Source: Sphingobacteriaceae bacterium (GTDB taxonomy: Bacteria > Bacteroidota > Bacteroidia > UBA7662). Taken from it: a DNA stretch of 64,000 nucleotides. Under the pieces are notes generated by a model that saw nothing but the letters and a program-made list of their open reading frames with translations, made no database searches and was not told where the DNA came from. Positions within the stretch are counted from its first letter, which is position 1, and each line of letters opens with the position of its first letter. The position numbers were made by a program, and so were the translations under genes. Below, piece by piece: positions 34,118-42,758 of this stretch. Location of the stretch: NCBI GenBank assembly GCA_013824115.1, contig PNNG01000004.1:1-64000 (forward strand), read 5' to 3'.

Positions 34118-35320
34118 ATGCCAACCATTTCACAGCGAGGTATTGCCATGCCTCCTTCGCCCATTCGCAAACTCGTTCCTTTTGCCGAAGGAGCTACTGC
34201 CCGTGGAGTTAAAATTTATCATCTCAATATTGGCCAACCCGATATTGATACAGCGCCCGGTTTCATTGAAGCCATCCAGCAATTCGATGGTAAGGTGTTG
34301 GAGTACAGTCATTCGGCTGGACTAGAATCGTACCGTAGAAAATACGCACAGCGCTTTCAGGAGCGCAATATCGGGGTCGACCACAACGATATCATCATTA
34401 CTACCGGTGGTTCGGAGGCCATCATTTTTGGCATGATGAGCTGTCTCAATCCGGGCGATGAAGTGATTATCCCCGAGCCATTTTATGCCAATTACAACGG
34501 TTTTGCGCAAATGGCAGGGGTGAAAGTGGTACCCATTACCACGCATATTGAAAACGGATTTGCGTTGCCTTCGGTGAAGGAATTTGAGAAACTCATTAAT
34601 GAGCGCACCAAGGCCATCGTGATTTGTAACCCGAATAATCCTACGGGAACCTTATACACCGATGATGAATTGATGCAACTGCGCGATTTGGTACTGGCGC
34701 ACGACCTTTACCTTTTTGCCGATGAAGTGTATCGGATGTTTTCGTACAGCGACCAGCCACATCGCTCAATCTTGAGCCTGCCTGGCATGGAACAGCATGC
34801 CATAGTGGTTGAAAGTGTATCTAAAATTTACAGTGCATGCGGTGCTCGTATAGGTGCTTTGGTTACCGAAAACAAAGAGGTAATTGCTGCAGCCATGAAA
34901 TTTGCCCAAGCACGCTTGAGTCCACCCACCCTCGAACAGGTAGGTGCTATGGCAGCCTTAGACGCTCCTCAAAGCTATTTTGATGACGTGCGTTCTGAAT
35001 ACATCAGTCGACGCGATTTGGTAGTGGCCGCGCTCCAGCAAATGCCCGGGGTAACTTGTCCGAATCCCGGTGGGGCCTTCTATTGCGTAGTTCAGCTTCC
35101 CATTGACGACAGCGACCATTTTTGTCAGTGGATGCTTGAATCGTTTAGTTACGAGCAGCAAACGGTGATGATGGCACCCGCTACAGGTTTTTATGCCTCG
35201 GCGGGTTTGGGTAAAAACCAGGTGCGTATTGCTTATGTACTCAATAAGCATGATCTATCGAAAGCCATGGAATGCCTGGCCATTGCTTTACAACAGTATC
35301 CCGGCAGGACCCACTCCTAA
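34118..35320 (+). CDS. PLP-dependent class I/II aminotransferase (aspartate aminotransferase-like)
   Basis: This is a cytoplasmic aminotransferase of 400 residues. The PLP lysine is Lys236 in ESVSKIYSACGARIG; other marks are HLNIGQPD (N-terminal substrate loop), TTGGSEAI, NPNNPTGT and the C-terminal RIAY arginine. The SKxYSxCG context places it among broad-specificity fold type I enzymes whose amino donor cannot be read from sequence. The ATG at 34118 is about 25 nt after the -7 box. A terminator follows directly. Confidence 0.9.
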   Translation: MPTISQRGIAMPPSPIRKLVPFAEGATARGVKIYHLNIGQPDIDTAPGFIEAIQQFDGKVLEYSHSAGLESYRRKYAQRFQERNIGVDHNDIIITTGGSEAIIFGMMSCLNPGDEVIIPEPFYANYNGFAQMAGVKVVPITTHIENGFALPSVKEFEKLINERTKAIVICNPNNPTGTLYTDDELMQLRDLVLAHDLYLFADEVYRMFSYSDQPHRSILSLPGMEQHAIVVESVSKIYSACGARIGALVTENKEVIAAAMKFAQARLSPPTLEQVGAMAALDAPQSYFDDVRSEYISRRDLVVAALQQMPGVTCPNPGGAFYCVVQLPIDDSDHFCQWMLESFSYEQQTVMMAPATGFYASAGLGKNQVRIAYVLNKHDLSKAMECLAIALQQYPGRTHS

Positions 35321-35325
35321 TTGAT

Positions 35326-35348
35326 AACCGGCTCAGGCCGGTTTTTTT
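35326..35348 (+). terminator. intrinsic terminator of the aminotransferase gene
   Basis: AACCGGC-TCAG-GCCGGTT forms a perfect 7-bp stem followed by a run of T. It starts 5 nt after the stop codon. Confidence 0.88.
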
Positions 35349-35392
35349 ATGCCTACAGAACGCCCCTTCACGCAATTATCTTATTTTCGTTT

Positions 35393-37009
35393 ATGCAAGT
35401 TCGAACGGCAGCACGCTGGCTGCTCATTTTATTATTGGGAAGTGTAATCAGTTCCCATGCTCAAACGCACGACCATCGTTTGTGTGGTCAAGATGCACTG
35501 CGCAGCCTGCAACAACAACGGGGCAGGGAAGAAGCCATTTTGCAATCACGCGCTTCATTCGATCAGTTTCTTCGCGATTTTGAAGAGGTACAAGTCGAGC
35601 GTACACAAAATCTGTTGCGCATTCCAGTAGTGGTACATGTCATGCATGCACCAGGTGAAGCCTATGGGGTGCTTTCCAATATAACCGATGAACAGGTTTA
35701 TTCGCAAATTGAAGTATTGAACGAAGATTTTAGGAGGTTGGTGGGTAGCCGTGGATTCAATAATTCAACCGTGGGTGCCGATACTGAATTGGAATTTTGT
35801 TTGGCTACTCGTGACCCGGCGGGACAGGCCACAACGGGTATCGTACGCGTGCCTTACAGTGGGTCGAACAATTTTCAGTTGTCGCAAGACCTGGCTATGA
35901 AGAACTTGAGTCGATGGCCAACTGGGCGCTACCTGAATATTTGGATTGTAAAAAGCATTCAAAGCGGCATTTTAGGTTATGCCTATCTCCCGGCAGATTT
36001 GGCTGGTGACCCACAACGTACCAGCATCGATGGTTTGGTGATTGGTGCACGGTATTTCGGTAGCAGAGAAAAACAACCACCTGGTCAAACTTTCAATCTC
36101 GACAACACCTTTGGATTGGGCCGTACAGCCACCCATGAAATTGGACACTACCTTAATTTGCTGCATACCTGGGGTGATGGGGGTTGCGAAGTAGATGATG
36201 GTGTGGGAGATACACCACTTTGCAGCGGTCAATATTTTGGATGTCCACCTAGTCCTGCCCGGCCTACCCAATGCGGATTCAGCCGGATGGTAGAGAACTA
36301 CATGGATTATTCTGACGATGCGTGTTTTAATATTTTTACTCAAGGACAGAAAACCCGCATGCGGGCGGCCATGCAGTTTTATGCCTTTCGGGCTAGCCTG
36401 AGTTCTCAGCTCAATTTAATTGCTACGGGTTGTGCCGATACCAGCAATCCGCTTTTTGCCGATACTTTGCTCCGTGTTGCTGGAAACGAGCAGATTCAGC
36501 GGGTGAACCGTATTTTCGAGGTGGCATTGCAAGCCAGGGTACTAAGCCAGCTCAACAGTGGCTTCAACAATGTCGATGTGCGCTTCCAATTGGTGGATCA
36601 GCCTACGGGTAGTTTCAAGAGCCTCGATACCACTCTTAGAACGGCCGGTGGTGGATTTGCAAACGTAGCAGTTCGTGCGGGTAGTATTCCAGGCAATTAC
36701 CGATACAGGGCCAGTGCCAATACTGCCCGTGGTGGTGAAGTTTTCTTTGATTTAACGGCCATCAGCGAAGCTTTGGCTTATCCAAATCCGTTTGAAAGCA
36801 GCATCACCCTTAAACTTGAGTATCCTGCTGTGCAACAGGTGCAAGTGCAGGTGTACGATCTTACCGGGCGAAGGGTACATATGGAAACGCAGCAAGCCAA
36901 AGAGGCAGTGGTACTTCAATTGGGCCATTTGGCGAATCAATTTTATTTTGTGACCACCACTACGCCTACCGTTACCGACTACTTCAAAATCATAAAAATT
37001 GCCCGCTAA
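35393..37009 (+). CDS. secreted M43-family (cytophagalysin/pappalysin-like) zinc metalloprotease with T9SS sorting domain
   Basis: This is a secreted protease of 538 residues. The signal peptide (about 1-23) ends in SSHAQ. The catalytic site is HEIGHYLNLLH (His248, Glu249, His252, His258), followed by the conserved CPPSPARPTQCG disulfide region, NYMDYSDDAC with the Met-turn, and FTQGQKTRM. The last about 78 residues start at AYPNPFESS and end with a Lys/Arg-rich tail (KIIKIAR), a type-A C-terminal domain that sends proteins through the type IX secretion system to the surface or medium. I chose the ATG at 35393, which begins the signal peptide; the open frame upstream runs into the terminator. 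TATTTTCG at 35382-35389 is too close to the ATG for a normal leader. Confidence 0.92.
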   Translation: MQVRTAARWLLILLLGSVISSHAQTHDHRLCGQDALRSLQQQRGREEAILQSRASFDQFLRDFEEVQVERTQNLLRIPVVVHVMHAPGEAYGVLSNITDEQVYSQIEVLNEDFRRLVGSRGFNNSTVGADTELEFCLATRDPAGQATTGIVRVPYSGSNNFQLSQDLAMKNLSRWPTGRYLNIWIVKSIQSGILGYAYLPADLAGDPQRTSIDGLVIGARYFGSREKQPPGQTFNLDNTFGLGRTATHEIGHYLNLLHTWGDGGCEVDDGVGDTPLCSGQYFGCPPSPARPTQCGFSRMVENYMDYSDDACFNIFTQGQKTRMRAAMQFYAFRASLSSQLNLIATGCADTSNPLFADTLLRVAGNEQIQRVNRIFEVALQARVLSQLNSGFNNVDVRFQLVDQPTGSFKSLDTTLRTAGGGFANVAVRAGSIPGNYRYRASANTARGGEVFFDLTAISEALAYPNPFESSITLKLEYPAVQQVQVQVYDLTGRRVHMETQQAKEAVVLQLGHLANQFYFVTTTTPTVTDYFKIIKIAR

Positions 37010-37529
37010 GGTTAAAATTGGGCTTTTGAGCGATACCCACGGGTGGCTTGAGGAACGCGTATTCCATCATTTTGCAGCGTGCGATGAGATTTGGCATGCT
37101 GGCGATATTGGCCAATCAGAAGTTACCGATCGACTCGCAGCATTTAAACCACTTCGGGCGGTTTACGGAAATATTGATGGTGCCATCTTGCGCCGGACTT
37201 ACCCTGAAAACCTGCATTTTGAAATGGCAGGGCTGCAGGTATTTATGACCCATATTGGCGGTTACCCAGGAAAATACCCTGCGAGAATCAGAGAGCAAAT
37301 TGTAGCAGAAAAGCCTGGATTATTTATTTGTGGGCATTCGCATATCCTCAAGGTGATGCCCGACAAGCAATACAATCTGCTGCACATTAATCCAGGTGCC
37401 GCAGGCAATCATGGTTTTCACCAAGTGAAGACTTTGGTACGCTTTGAGATTGAAAACGGTAAAATCGGCCAGTTACAAGCCATTGAACTAGGGCCTCGAA
37501 GCATTACCCCTGAATCTCCACAAACATAG
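36999..37529 (+). CDS. YfcE/MJ0936-type metallophosphodiesterase
   Basis: This is a 176-residue calcineurin-like phosphoesterase. Metal motifs are LLSDTHGW (about 9-16), HAGDIG, YGNIDG, THIGGYPGKY and CGHSH, the complete set for the YfcE family, which hydrolyses phosphodiesters. The only reasonable start is TTG at 36999, overlapping the protease gene by 11 bp, because the first motif begins nine codons later. The 3' end overlaps the convergent gene by 26 bp. Confidence 0.85.
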   Translation: MPAKVKIGLLSDTHGWLEERVFHHFAACDEIWHAGDIGQSEVTDRLAAFKPLRAVYGNIDGAILRRTYPENLHFEMAGLQVFMTHIGGYPGKYPARIREQIVAEKPGLFICGHSHILKVMPDKQYNLLHINPGAAGNHGFHQVKTLVRFEIENGKIGQLQAIELGPRSITPESPQT

Positions 37530-38526
37530 GGTCGAAGCGGCGTACTTCACCTCGGTTATCTTCGAGGAAAGTAATGACACTGCCGTTTTTGTTGAAGATG
37601 GCTTCGGCAGGAAAACCATAGGGCAGGAGGTAAGACTGCAGTACAGTGCCATATACTTGGTCTTCCCAAGGGCGAAAAGCTTCTTCGGGTTTCTGCTCGT
37701 CTTGAATTTTCAGAGTGATGAAAGTAGTAGGGTCCTCCTCATCAGGCCAAGCAATGCCGTAATCGAAAACTGGATTCATCAACCAGCTTTTGTAGCTGAT
37801 TTTGGCAAAGAGCTCATCAAATTGAATGGGATGGAGTACCACGCCATCGAATTTGCGGAAATAGGGCTCGAAAAACGACATTTGTGCACCATTGTCGAGC
37901 AACGATGCCATGATGCCCAATTCACCAATGCGAATACTCATACAGAGGGTGTTGGTGCTTACTTTGAGGTCGTAAGCCGCTCGCGCATCGTCGTACGCAT
38001 GGCTTTGCAAAACAAAAACAGAACCCGGATCGAAATTTAAAAACTCAATCGGACGCATGGCGCCGCTTAAAGCCAGATGTAGCAATTTAAATCGTTGCAA
38101 ATAGCCTTCTTGCAGTAAAAAGGCGTTGCGCATGTTTTTGCCAGCCAACACCTCTTGCATTTCGTAATACAAAATGCCTTGGTAAACCCAGCACAGCCAT
38201 TGGTACAACATGGCAGGTTTCATCCATTTGAACGCTTCGAATCCTGCTCCCAAAAGATCGCCCACTGCTCGCTGCAAATAATCGATACCAGCTTTGCGGG
38301 CATCGGCGCTTACAGGCAATTTCAGGTCGCTATACGCTACCTTTTTTCCTGTCATCAGGGTGATGGTTTTGTCGGCTAAACCATATCGCTGCTGCAACCA
38401 CTCAGGAAACACCGGTAACAAATCGGTGCGTGGATCAATGGGTTGACCCGTGAAAAAGCATTTGTCGCCGGCAAAATCAAGTTGATCATAGGGCGAATAA
38501 ATTGGATGAATGGGCGTGAAACTCAC
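37504..38526 (-). CDS. conserved hypothetical protein (340 aa)
   Basis: I do not recognise the family. It is a soluble protein with no signal peptide or clear membrane segment. The N-terminus holds KCFFTGQPIDPRTDLLPVF, which looks like a small Cys/Gly turn, and the centre is rich in aromatic residues (about 100-130, with several Trp and Tyr). The C-terminal third has acidic segments such as WPDEEDPTTF. It is the last gene of a tight operon with purB and a DUF5522 gene, overlapping the latter by 4 bp. Confidence 0.82.
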   Translation of the reverse strand: MSFTPIHPIYSPYDQLDFAGDKCFFTGQPIDPRTDLLPVFPEWLQQRYGLADKTITLMTGKKVAYSDLKLPVSADARKAGIDYLQRAVGDLLGAGFEAFKWMKPAMLYQWLCWVYQGILYYEMQEVLAGKNMRNAFLLQEGYLQRFKLLHLALSGAMRPIEFLNFDPGSVFVLQSHAYDDARAAYDLKVSTNTLCMSIRIGELGIMASLLDNGAQMSFFEPYFRKFDGVVLHPIQFDELFAKISYKSWLMNPVFDYGIAWPDEEDPTTFITLKIQDEQKPEEAFRPWEDQVYGTVLQSYLLPYGFPAEAIFNKNGSVITFLEDNRGEVRRFDPMFVEIQG

Positions 38527-38714
38527 TTTTTGAAATCAGATGATTTGTTTATACCTGGCTGTCGGTCTTTGAAGTAAGGGGCTGCTTTTTTGTTGTGACC
38601 ATATGGACAATGCGCACAATTCAATAGACAACAATGTCCTCTTTTTTCCAGGTATATCTCGGTAAATACGTATTGGCCTTTGTCATTGATGTAATAGTCA
38701 ACTCCTTCTTCCAT
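38523..38714 (-). CDS. DUF5522 small cysteine-rich protein
   Basis: This 63-residue protein has the pattern RGHCCLLNCAHCPYGHNKK: four cysteines plus histidines that could bind a metal ion. This fits DUF5522, a family of unknown function. It starts 3 bp after the purB stop and overlaps the 340-residue gene by 4 bp, so it is almost certainly co-expressed with both. Confidence 0.85.
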   Translation of the reverse strand: MEEGVDYYINDKGQYVFTEIYLEKRGHCCLLNCAHCPYGHNKKAAPYFKDRQPGINKSSDFKK

Positions 38715-38717
38715 CAG

Positions 38718-40061
38718 TTATATACCGGTATAGTTCCAAGGTCGAATTTCGAATAATTCTTGCTTCACACCAAACGGAAGGTCAAGATTTTTAATAAAAT
38801 CTGTAATGCGCTGTTCGTCAATGGCTTCATTGGTTCTGGTTAGCGCTTTGAGTGCTTCATACGGCTTTTCGTAGCCTTCGCGACGCAAAATCGTTTGGAT
38901 GGCTTCAGCTACTACGGCCCAATTTGCCTCTAAGTCGGCATGCATGGCGGCTTCGTTCACCAATAATTTCCCTAAACCCTTGCGGATCGATTTAAAGGCA
39001 ATGAGGGTATGCGCAAAGGGTACACCCAGGTTACGCAGTACCGTACTATCGGTAAGATCACGCTGCAAGCGCGACACGGGCAACTTGGCAGAAAGGTGTT
39101 CGAAAAGCGCATTGGCAATACCCAAATTCCCCTCGGCATTTTCAAAGTCAATGGGATTTACTTTGTGAGGCATGGCCGAGCTACCTACTTCACCAGCTTT
39201 GATTTGCTGTCGGAAGTAGTTCATAGAAATGTAGGTCCAAAAATCGCGACAGAGATCTACTAAAATGTTGTTGATACGCTTTTGGGCGTCTAACAAAGCT
39301 GCCAGGTAATCGTAGTGCTCAATTTGGGTGGTGTACTGGTAGCGGTGGAGTCCCAATACTTCTTGCACGAACTGATTGCCAAAATGCTGCCAGTCAACGT
39401 TCGGATAAGCAATGTGGTGCGCATTAAAATTGCCTGTTGCACCACCAAATTTAGCCGCAATAGGTGTATTTTGAAGCATTTCAGCCTGGTTTTGCAGGCG
39501 TTCTACAAAAACCTTGATTTCTTTGCCCAGACGGGTAGGTGAGGCAGGTTGTCCATGGGTGTGTGCCAACATGGGTATTTGGTCCCAATCGTTGGCCAAG
39601 CCATCGAGTACTTCAATAAGTTGGTGTATTGCAGGCACCAATTCGGCTTCTAAAGCTTCTTTCAAGGAAAGGGGAACCGCTGTATTGTTTACATCCTGAG
39701 AAGTAAGCCCAAAATGGATAAATTCTAAATACTTATCCAAGCCCAATGCTTCAAAACGGTCTTTGAGAAAATACTCTACCGCCTTTACATCATGATTGGT
39801 GGTTTTTTCGATGCGTTTTATTTCCAAGGCATCTTTTTCGCTGAAATCGATGTAGATTTTTCTCAAATCATCGAATACATCCACATTTACACCCTCCAAT
39901 TGAGGCAATGGCCATTCACAAAGGGCAATGAAATATTCCACTTCCACCCGAACGCGGTAACGAATGAGGGCAAATTCCGAAAACCAGGCGCTGAGGCTTG
40001 TGGTGGCGTTGTGGTATCGGCCGTCGATCGGCGAAAGGGCAGTAAGTGGTGAAAGATTCAT
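38718..40061 (-). CDS. purB: adenylosuccinate lyase
   Basis: PurB acts twice in purine biosynthesis, releasing fumarate from SAICAR and from adenylosuccinate. The family signature GSSAMPHKVNPIDFENAEGN is present near residues 293-312, and the catalytic His region is HTHGQPASPTRLGKE (about 170). It is 447 residues long and begins MNLSPLTALSPIDGRY, typical of the E. coli-like PurB subgroup. A perfect -7 box lies 60 nt upstream. It heads an operon with the DUF5522 and 340-residue genes. Confidence 0.95.
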   Translation of the reverse strand: MNLSPLTALSPIDGRYHNATTSLSAWFSEFALIRYRVRVEVEYFIALCEWPLPQLEGVNVDVFDDLRKIYIDFSEKDALEIKRIEKTTNHDVKAVEYFLKDRFEALGLDKYLEFIHFGLTSQDVNNTAVPLSLKEALEAELVPAIHQLIEVLDGLANDWDQIPMLAHTHGQPASPTRLGKEIKVFVERLQNQAEMLQNTPIAAKFGGATGNFNAHHIAYPNVDWQHFGNQFVQEVLGLHRYQYTTQIEHYDYLAALLDAQKRINNILVDLCRDFWTYISMNYFRQQIKAGEVGSSAMPHKVNPIDFENAEGNLGIANALFEHLSAKLPVSRLQRDLTDSTVLRNLGVPFAHTLIAFKSIRKGLGKLLVNEAAMHADLEANWAVVAEAIQTILRREGYEKPYEALKALTRTNEAIDEQRITDFIKNLDLPFGVKQELFEIRPWNYTGI

Positions 40062-40120
40062 GAAAGCTTGGGTGGGCTAATACTTTTAAGCGATTTTTGT
40101 GGTTAGCTGTGTAACCCCCG

Positions 40121-40128
40121 CAAAATTA
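40121..40128 (-). promoter_or_regulatory. -7 promoter box of purB
   Basis: TAATTTTG on the minus strand is a perfect TAnnTTTG match. The leader would be about 55 nt. Confidence 0.55.
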
Positions 40129-40142
40129 CAAAAGCCCTGCGA

Positions 40143-40763
40143 ATGAAAGTTTTTATTTCGCTTTTATGCATGTTGCTGTTTGGAATGCCTTTGACCGAGG
40201 CACAAACGGTGACTTTGCAACCCAAGGCAGGGGAGTTTCCAGCCATTATCGATGCCCAAGGCGATACCATTCCTTATGTTTTCCTGCCATCGATTACCAT
40301 CGTGAGCAAGCGTACTTTTAAGGGCAAGCGCGATCAAGAACGGTTTAACCGACTCTACTACAATGTACTTAAAGCTTATCCTTTGGCGAAGGCTGCGGGC
40401 GACCGGCTTCGGCAATTAGAAACCGAATTGGCCACCATGCCCGAAAGAAAGCACAAAGCCCACATCAAAAACACGGAGGATGATTTGAAACGGCTGTACA
40501 AGCAACAATTACTCAACCTCACGGTGACCCAAGGCAAAATACTCATTAAGCTCATCGACCGGGAAACCAGCAGAACAAGTTACGACTTGATCAAAGACTT
40601 TAGAGGCACTTTTCAGGCCTTTATGTGGCAAAGTTTGGCTGGATTGTTTGGCACCAACCTCAAAAACGGCTACGATTTACAAGAGGATCGTGATATAGAG
40701 TTTATTCTACAGCAAATTGAGGGTGAAAATTACCGTCCACCGGTGCGCGATAACCCGCAATAG
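40143..40763 (+). CDS. exported DUF4294 protein
   Basis: This protein of 206 residues has a signal peptide ending in TEAQT (about residue 21). The mature part is basic and helical, with TIVSKRTFKGKRDQERFNRL and DLIKDFRGTFQAFMWQSLA, as in DUF4294, a Bacteroidota family of unknown function. It is divergent from purB and followed by bshB1 with its own promoter. Confidence 0.87.
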   Translation: MKVFISLLCMLLFGMPLTEAQTVTLQPKAGEFPAIIDAQGDTIPYVFLPSITIVSKRTFKGKRDQERFNRLYYNVLKAYPLAKAAGDRLRQLETELATMPERKHKAHIKNTEDDLKRLYKQQLLNLTVTQGKILIKLIDRETSRTSYDLIKDFRGTFQAFMWQSLAGLFGTNLKNGYDLQEDRDIEFILQQIEGENYRPPVRDNPQ

Positions 40764-40790
40764 TCAAGTTATTTCGAGAGCTGCTTTACT

Positions 40791-40798
40791 TATCTTTG
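40791..40798 (+). promoter_or_regulatory. -7 promoter box of bshB1
   Basis: TATCTTTG matches TAnnTTTG perfectly and ends only 3 nt before the ATG at 40802. Transcription would start at or next to the ATG. Confidence 0.55.
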
Positions 40799-40801
40799 GG
40801 C

Positions 40802-41521
40802 ATGCAAAAACTAGACATTTTGGCCTTTGCAGCCCATCCCGACGATGTGGAATTGAGCTGCAGTGGAACCTTGATCAGGCATATACAGGCGGGCAAACGC
40901 GTAGGCATCGTTGACCTCACACAAGGCGAATTGGGTTCGCGTGGCAGTGCAGAACTTCGAAAAGAAGAAGCCGCCAAAGCCAGCGCAATCATGGGCATTC
41001 ATTACAGAGCCAATTTGGGCATGCGCGACGGCTTTTTTACGCTCGATGAGGCACATCAATTGGCTATCATTGCTCAAGTTAGGCTTACGCGCCCTGATGT
41101 GGTTTTAGCCAATGCCATTGATGATCGCCATATCGACCATGGACGAGCTGCCAAGTTGGTAGCCGATGCCTGCTTTTTAGCCGGACTTCGTCAAATAAAA
41201 ACCAGTTGGGAAGGAATAACGCAAGAGGCCTGGCGACCCAAGGCCATTTACCATTACATTCAAGACAGATATATAAAGCCTGATTTTGTGGTAGATATAA
41301 CCGAATACTTCGAGAAGAAGTTGAATTCGATACGTGCATTTGGATCGCAGTTTTATTCGGCTGATAGCCATGAGCCTGAAACGCCCATTTCGCGTCCCGA
41401 CTTTTTGGAATTCATTGAAGCCCGTGCCCGCGAAATGGGAAGACAAGTGCCCGTTACGTATGCTGAGGGATTCACGACGCACCGCGCACCAGGTGTAACC
41501 GATTTACTGTCGCTTCTGTAA
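40802..41521 (+). CDS. bshB1: bacillithiol biosynthesis deacetylase BshB1
   Basis: This zinc deacetylase removes acetate from GlcNAc-malate, the second step of bacillithiol synthesis. The zinc motif is AAHPDDVELSC (about 9-19), with the third ligand in DRHIDHGRA (about 106-114). The C-terminal FTTHRAPGVTDL is characteristic. It has 239 residues from the ATG at 40802; a TTG two codons earlier lies in the promoter. The gene indicates that this organism uses bacillithiol as a low-molecular-weight thiol. The Nramp-like gene follows after 1 bp. Confidence 0.92.
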   Translation: MQKLDILAFAAHPDDVELSCSGTLIRHIQAGKRVGIVDLTQGELGSRGSAELRKEEAAKASAIMGIHYRANLGMRDGFFTLDEAHQLAIIAQVRLTRPDVVLANAIDDRHIDHGRAAKLVADACFLAGLRQIKTSWEGITQEAWRPKAIYHYIQDRYIKPDFVVDITEYFEKKLNSIRAFGSQFYSADSHEPETPISRPDFLEFIEARAREMGRQVPVTYAEGFTTHRAPGVTDLLSLL

Positions 41522-41522
41522 A

Positions 41523-42758
41523 ATGAGAAATTGGCTGGCAACATTGGGTCCTGGCTTGTTGTATGCCGGCGCAGCGGTGGGGGTGTCGCATGTGGTGCAA
41601 TCGACCCGTGCCGGAGCCCTTTATGGCTTTGGCTTGATAGGCTTTGTAATGCTGGTGAATTTACTGAAATACCCCTTTTTTTCTTACGCCAGTCGTTATG
41701 CCCGCCACAGTGGCAATGACTTAATTGAAGGATACGGCCGCATGCATTCATGGGTGCTACCTGGCTTTTTGTTGCTGACCGTGGCTACCATGTTTCCCAT
41801 TTTGGCAGCTATAACGGCTGTTTTTACGGGTATTGTACAGTTTTTGGCTTTTCCGAATGCTCCAGCGGGTTGGGTAGCCGCCGTTTCGTTATTGGTGTGC
41901 TCCATTTTGCTGAGTGTAGGACGATTTTCGGCACTCGACAAAAGCATCAAAATCATCATGCTCCTGCTGGTGGTAACCACCTTGATGGCCCTTGTTATTG
42001 CGCTTGGAGAGCCTGAACGGTTAGAGCAAGCGGCTTCTGGAGTTTTTGAATGGAACAGGAGTGGCTGGGTGTTTTTATTGGCATTTGCTGGCTGGATGCC
42101 AACACCCATTGATGCTGCTGTTTGGCAAAGCATGTGGACCATTGCCAAGCGTAAAACCCAAGTGCTTAGCGATAAACAGCTACAATTTGATTTCCGTTTA
42201 GGCTATTATAGCAGCATGGTATTGGCGGTGTTCTTTGTGGTTTTAGGAGGTGTGGTGCTTTATGGTGAAGCTGAGCTACCAGCCGGCGGTGCAGGGTTTG
42301 CGTCAGCTTTTGTAAATATGTATGTTAAGCTGTTGGGCAGCTGGTCGTTTCCAATCATAGCCATCAGCGTACTTTTTACCATTTTCAGCACCTTGCTTAC
42401 GGTAATGGATGCCTATCCGAGGGTATTGGCCAGAGGTTTGGCATTTTACCTTCATAGATCCGATGCAGACAAATCGAAACAGTTCAATGAAAAGCACTGG
42501 CGCATAGGCGTTTGGATTTTCGCAGCCGGCAGCCTATTGGTGGTTCTGGTACTCCAAAGCAGTATGTTGGCTTTGGTGGACTTTGCTACCATCCTCAGCT
42601 TTTTATCGGCACCTGTATTGGCTTGGTGGAATATTCGTTTGCTGCACCATCACGAAAGTTCGCAATCTTTCAGGCCCAAGCCATGGATACAATACTGGGC
42701 TTGGCTAGGTCTCGGTTTTTTGGTGGCGATGAATGTGCTTTACCTTTGGTTTAGGTAG
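41523..42758 (+). CDS. Nramp-related membrane transporter lacking canonical metal ligands
   Basis: This integral membrane protein of 411 residues has about eleven helices and aligns in outline with Nramp transporters: GPGLLYAGAAVGVSHVVQST at the first helix, WMPTPIDAAVW near helix 6. Canonical Nramp proteins bind Mn2+/Fe2+ through DPGN in helix 1 and MPH in helix 6. Here those positions read VGVSHVV and MPTPID, so metal transport by the usual mechanism is doubtful and the substrate may differ. It is 1 bp after bshB1 and probably co-transcribed. Its end overlaps the convergent phosphoesterase gene by 8 bp. Confidence 0.8.
   Translation: MRNWLATLGPGLLYAGAAVGVSHVVQSTRAGALYGFGLIGFVMLVNLLKYPFFSYASRYARHSGNDLIEGYGRMHSWVLPGFLLLTVATMFPILAAITAVFTGIVQFLAFPNAPAGWVAAVSLLVCSILLSVGRFSALDKSIKIIMLLLVVTTLMALVIALGEPERLEQAASGVFEWNRSGWVFLLAFAGWMPTPIDAAVWQSMWTIAKRKTQVLSDKQLQFDFRLGYYSSMVLAVFFVVLGGVVLYGEAELPAGGAGFASAFVNMYVKLLGSWSFPIIAISVLFTIFSTLLTVMDAYPRVLARGLAFYLHRSDADKSKQFNEKHWRIGVWIFAAGSLLVVLVLQSSMLALVDFATILSFLSAPVLAWWNIRLLHHHESSQSFRPKPWIQYWAWLGLGFLVAMNVLYLWFR

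Noticed and set aside
35382-35389. TATTTTCG as promoter of the M43 protease gene.
   Set aside because: It ends 3 nt before the ATG and directly follows the aminotransferase terminator; with a mismatch to TAnnTTTG and no -33 box it is too weak to list as a feature.
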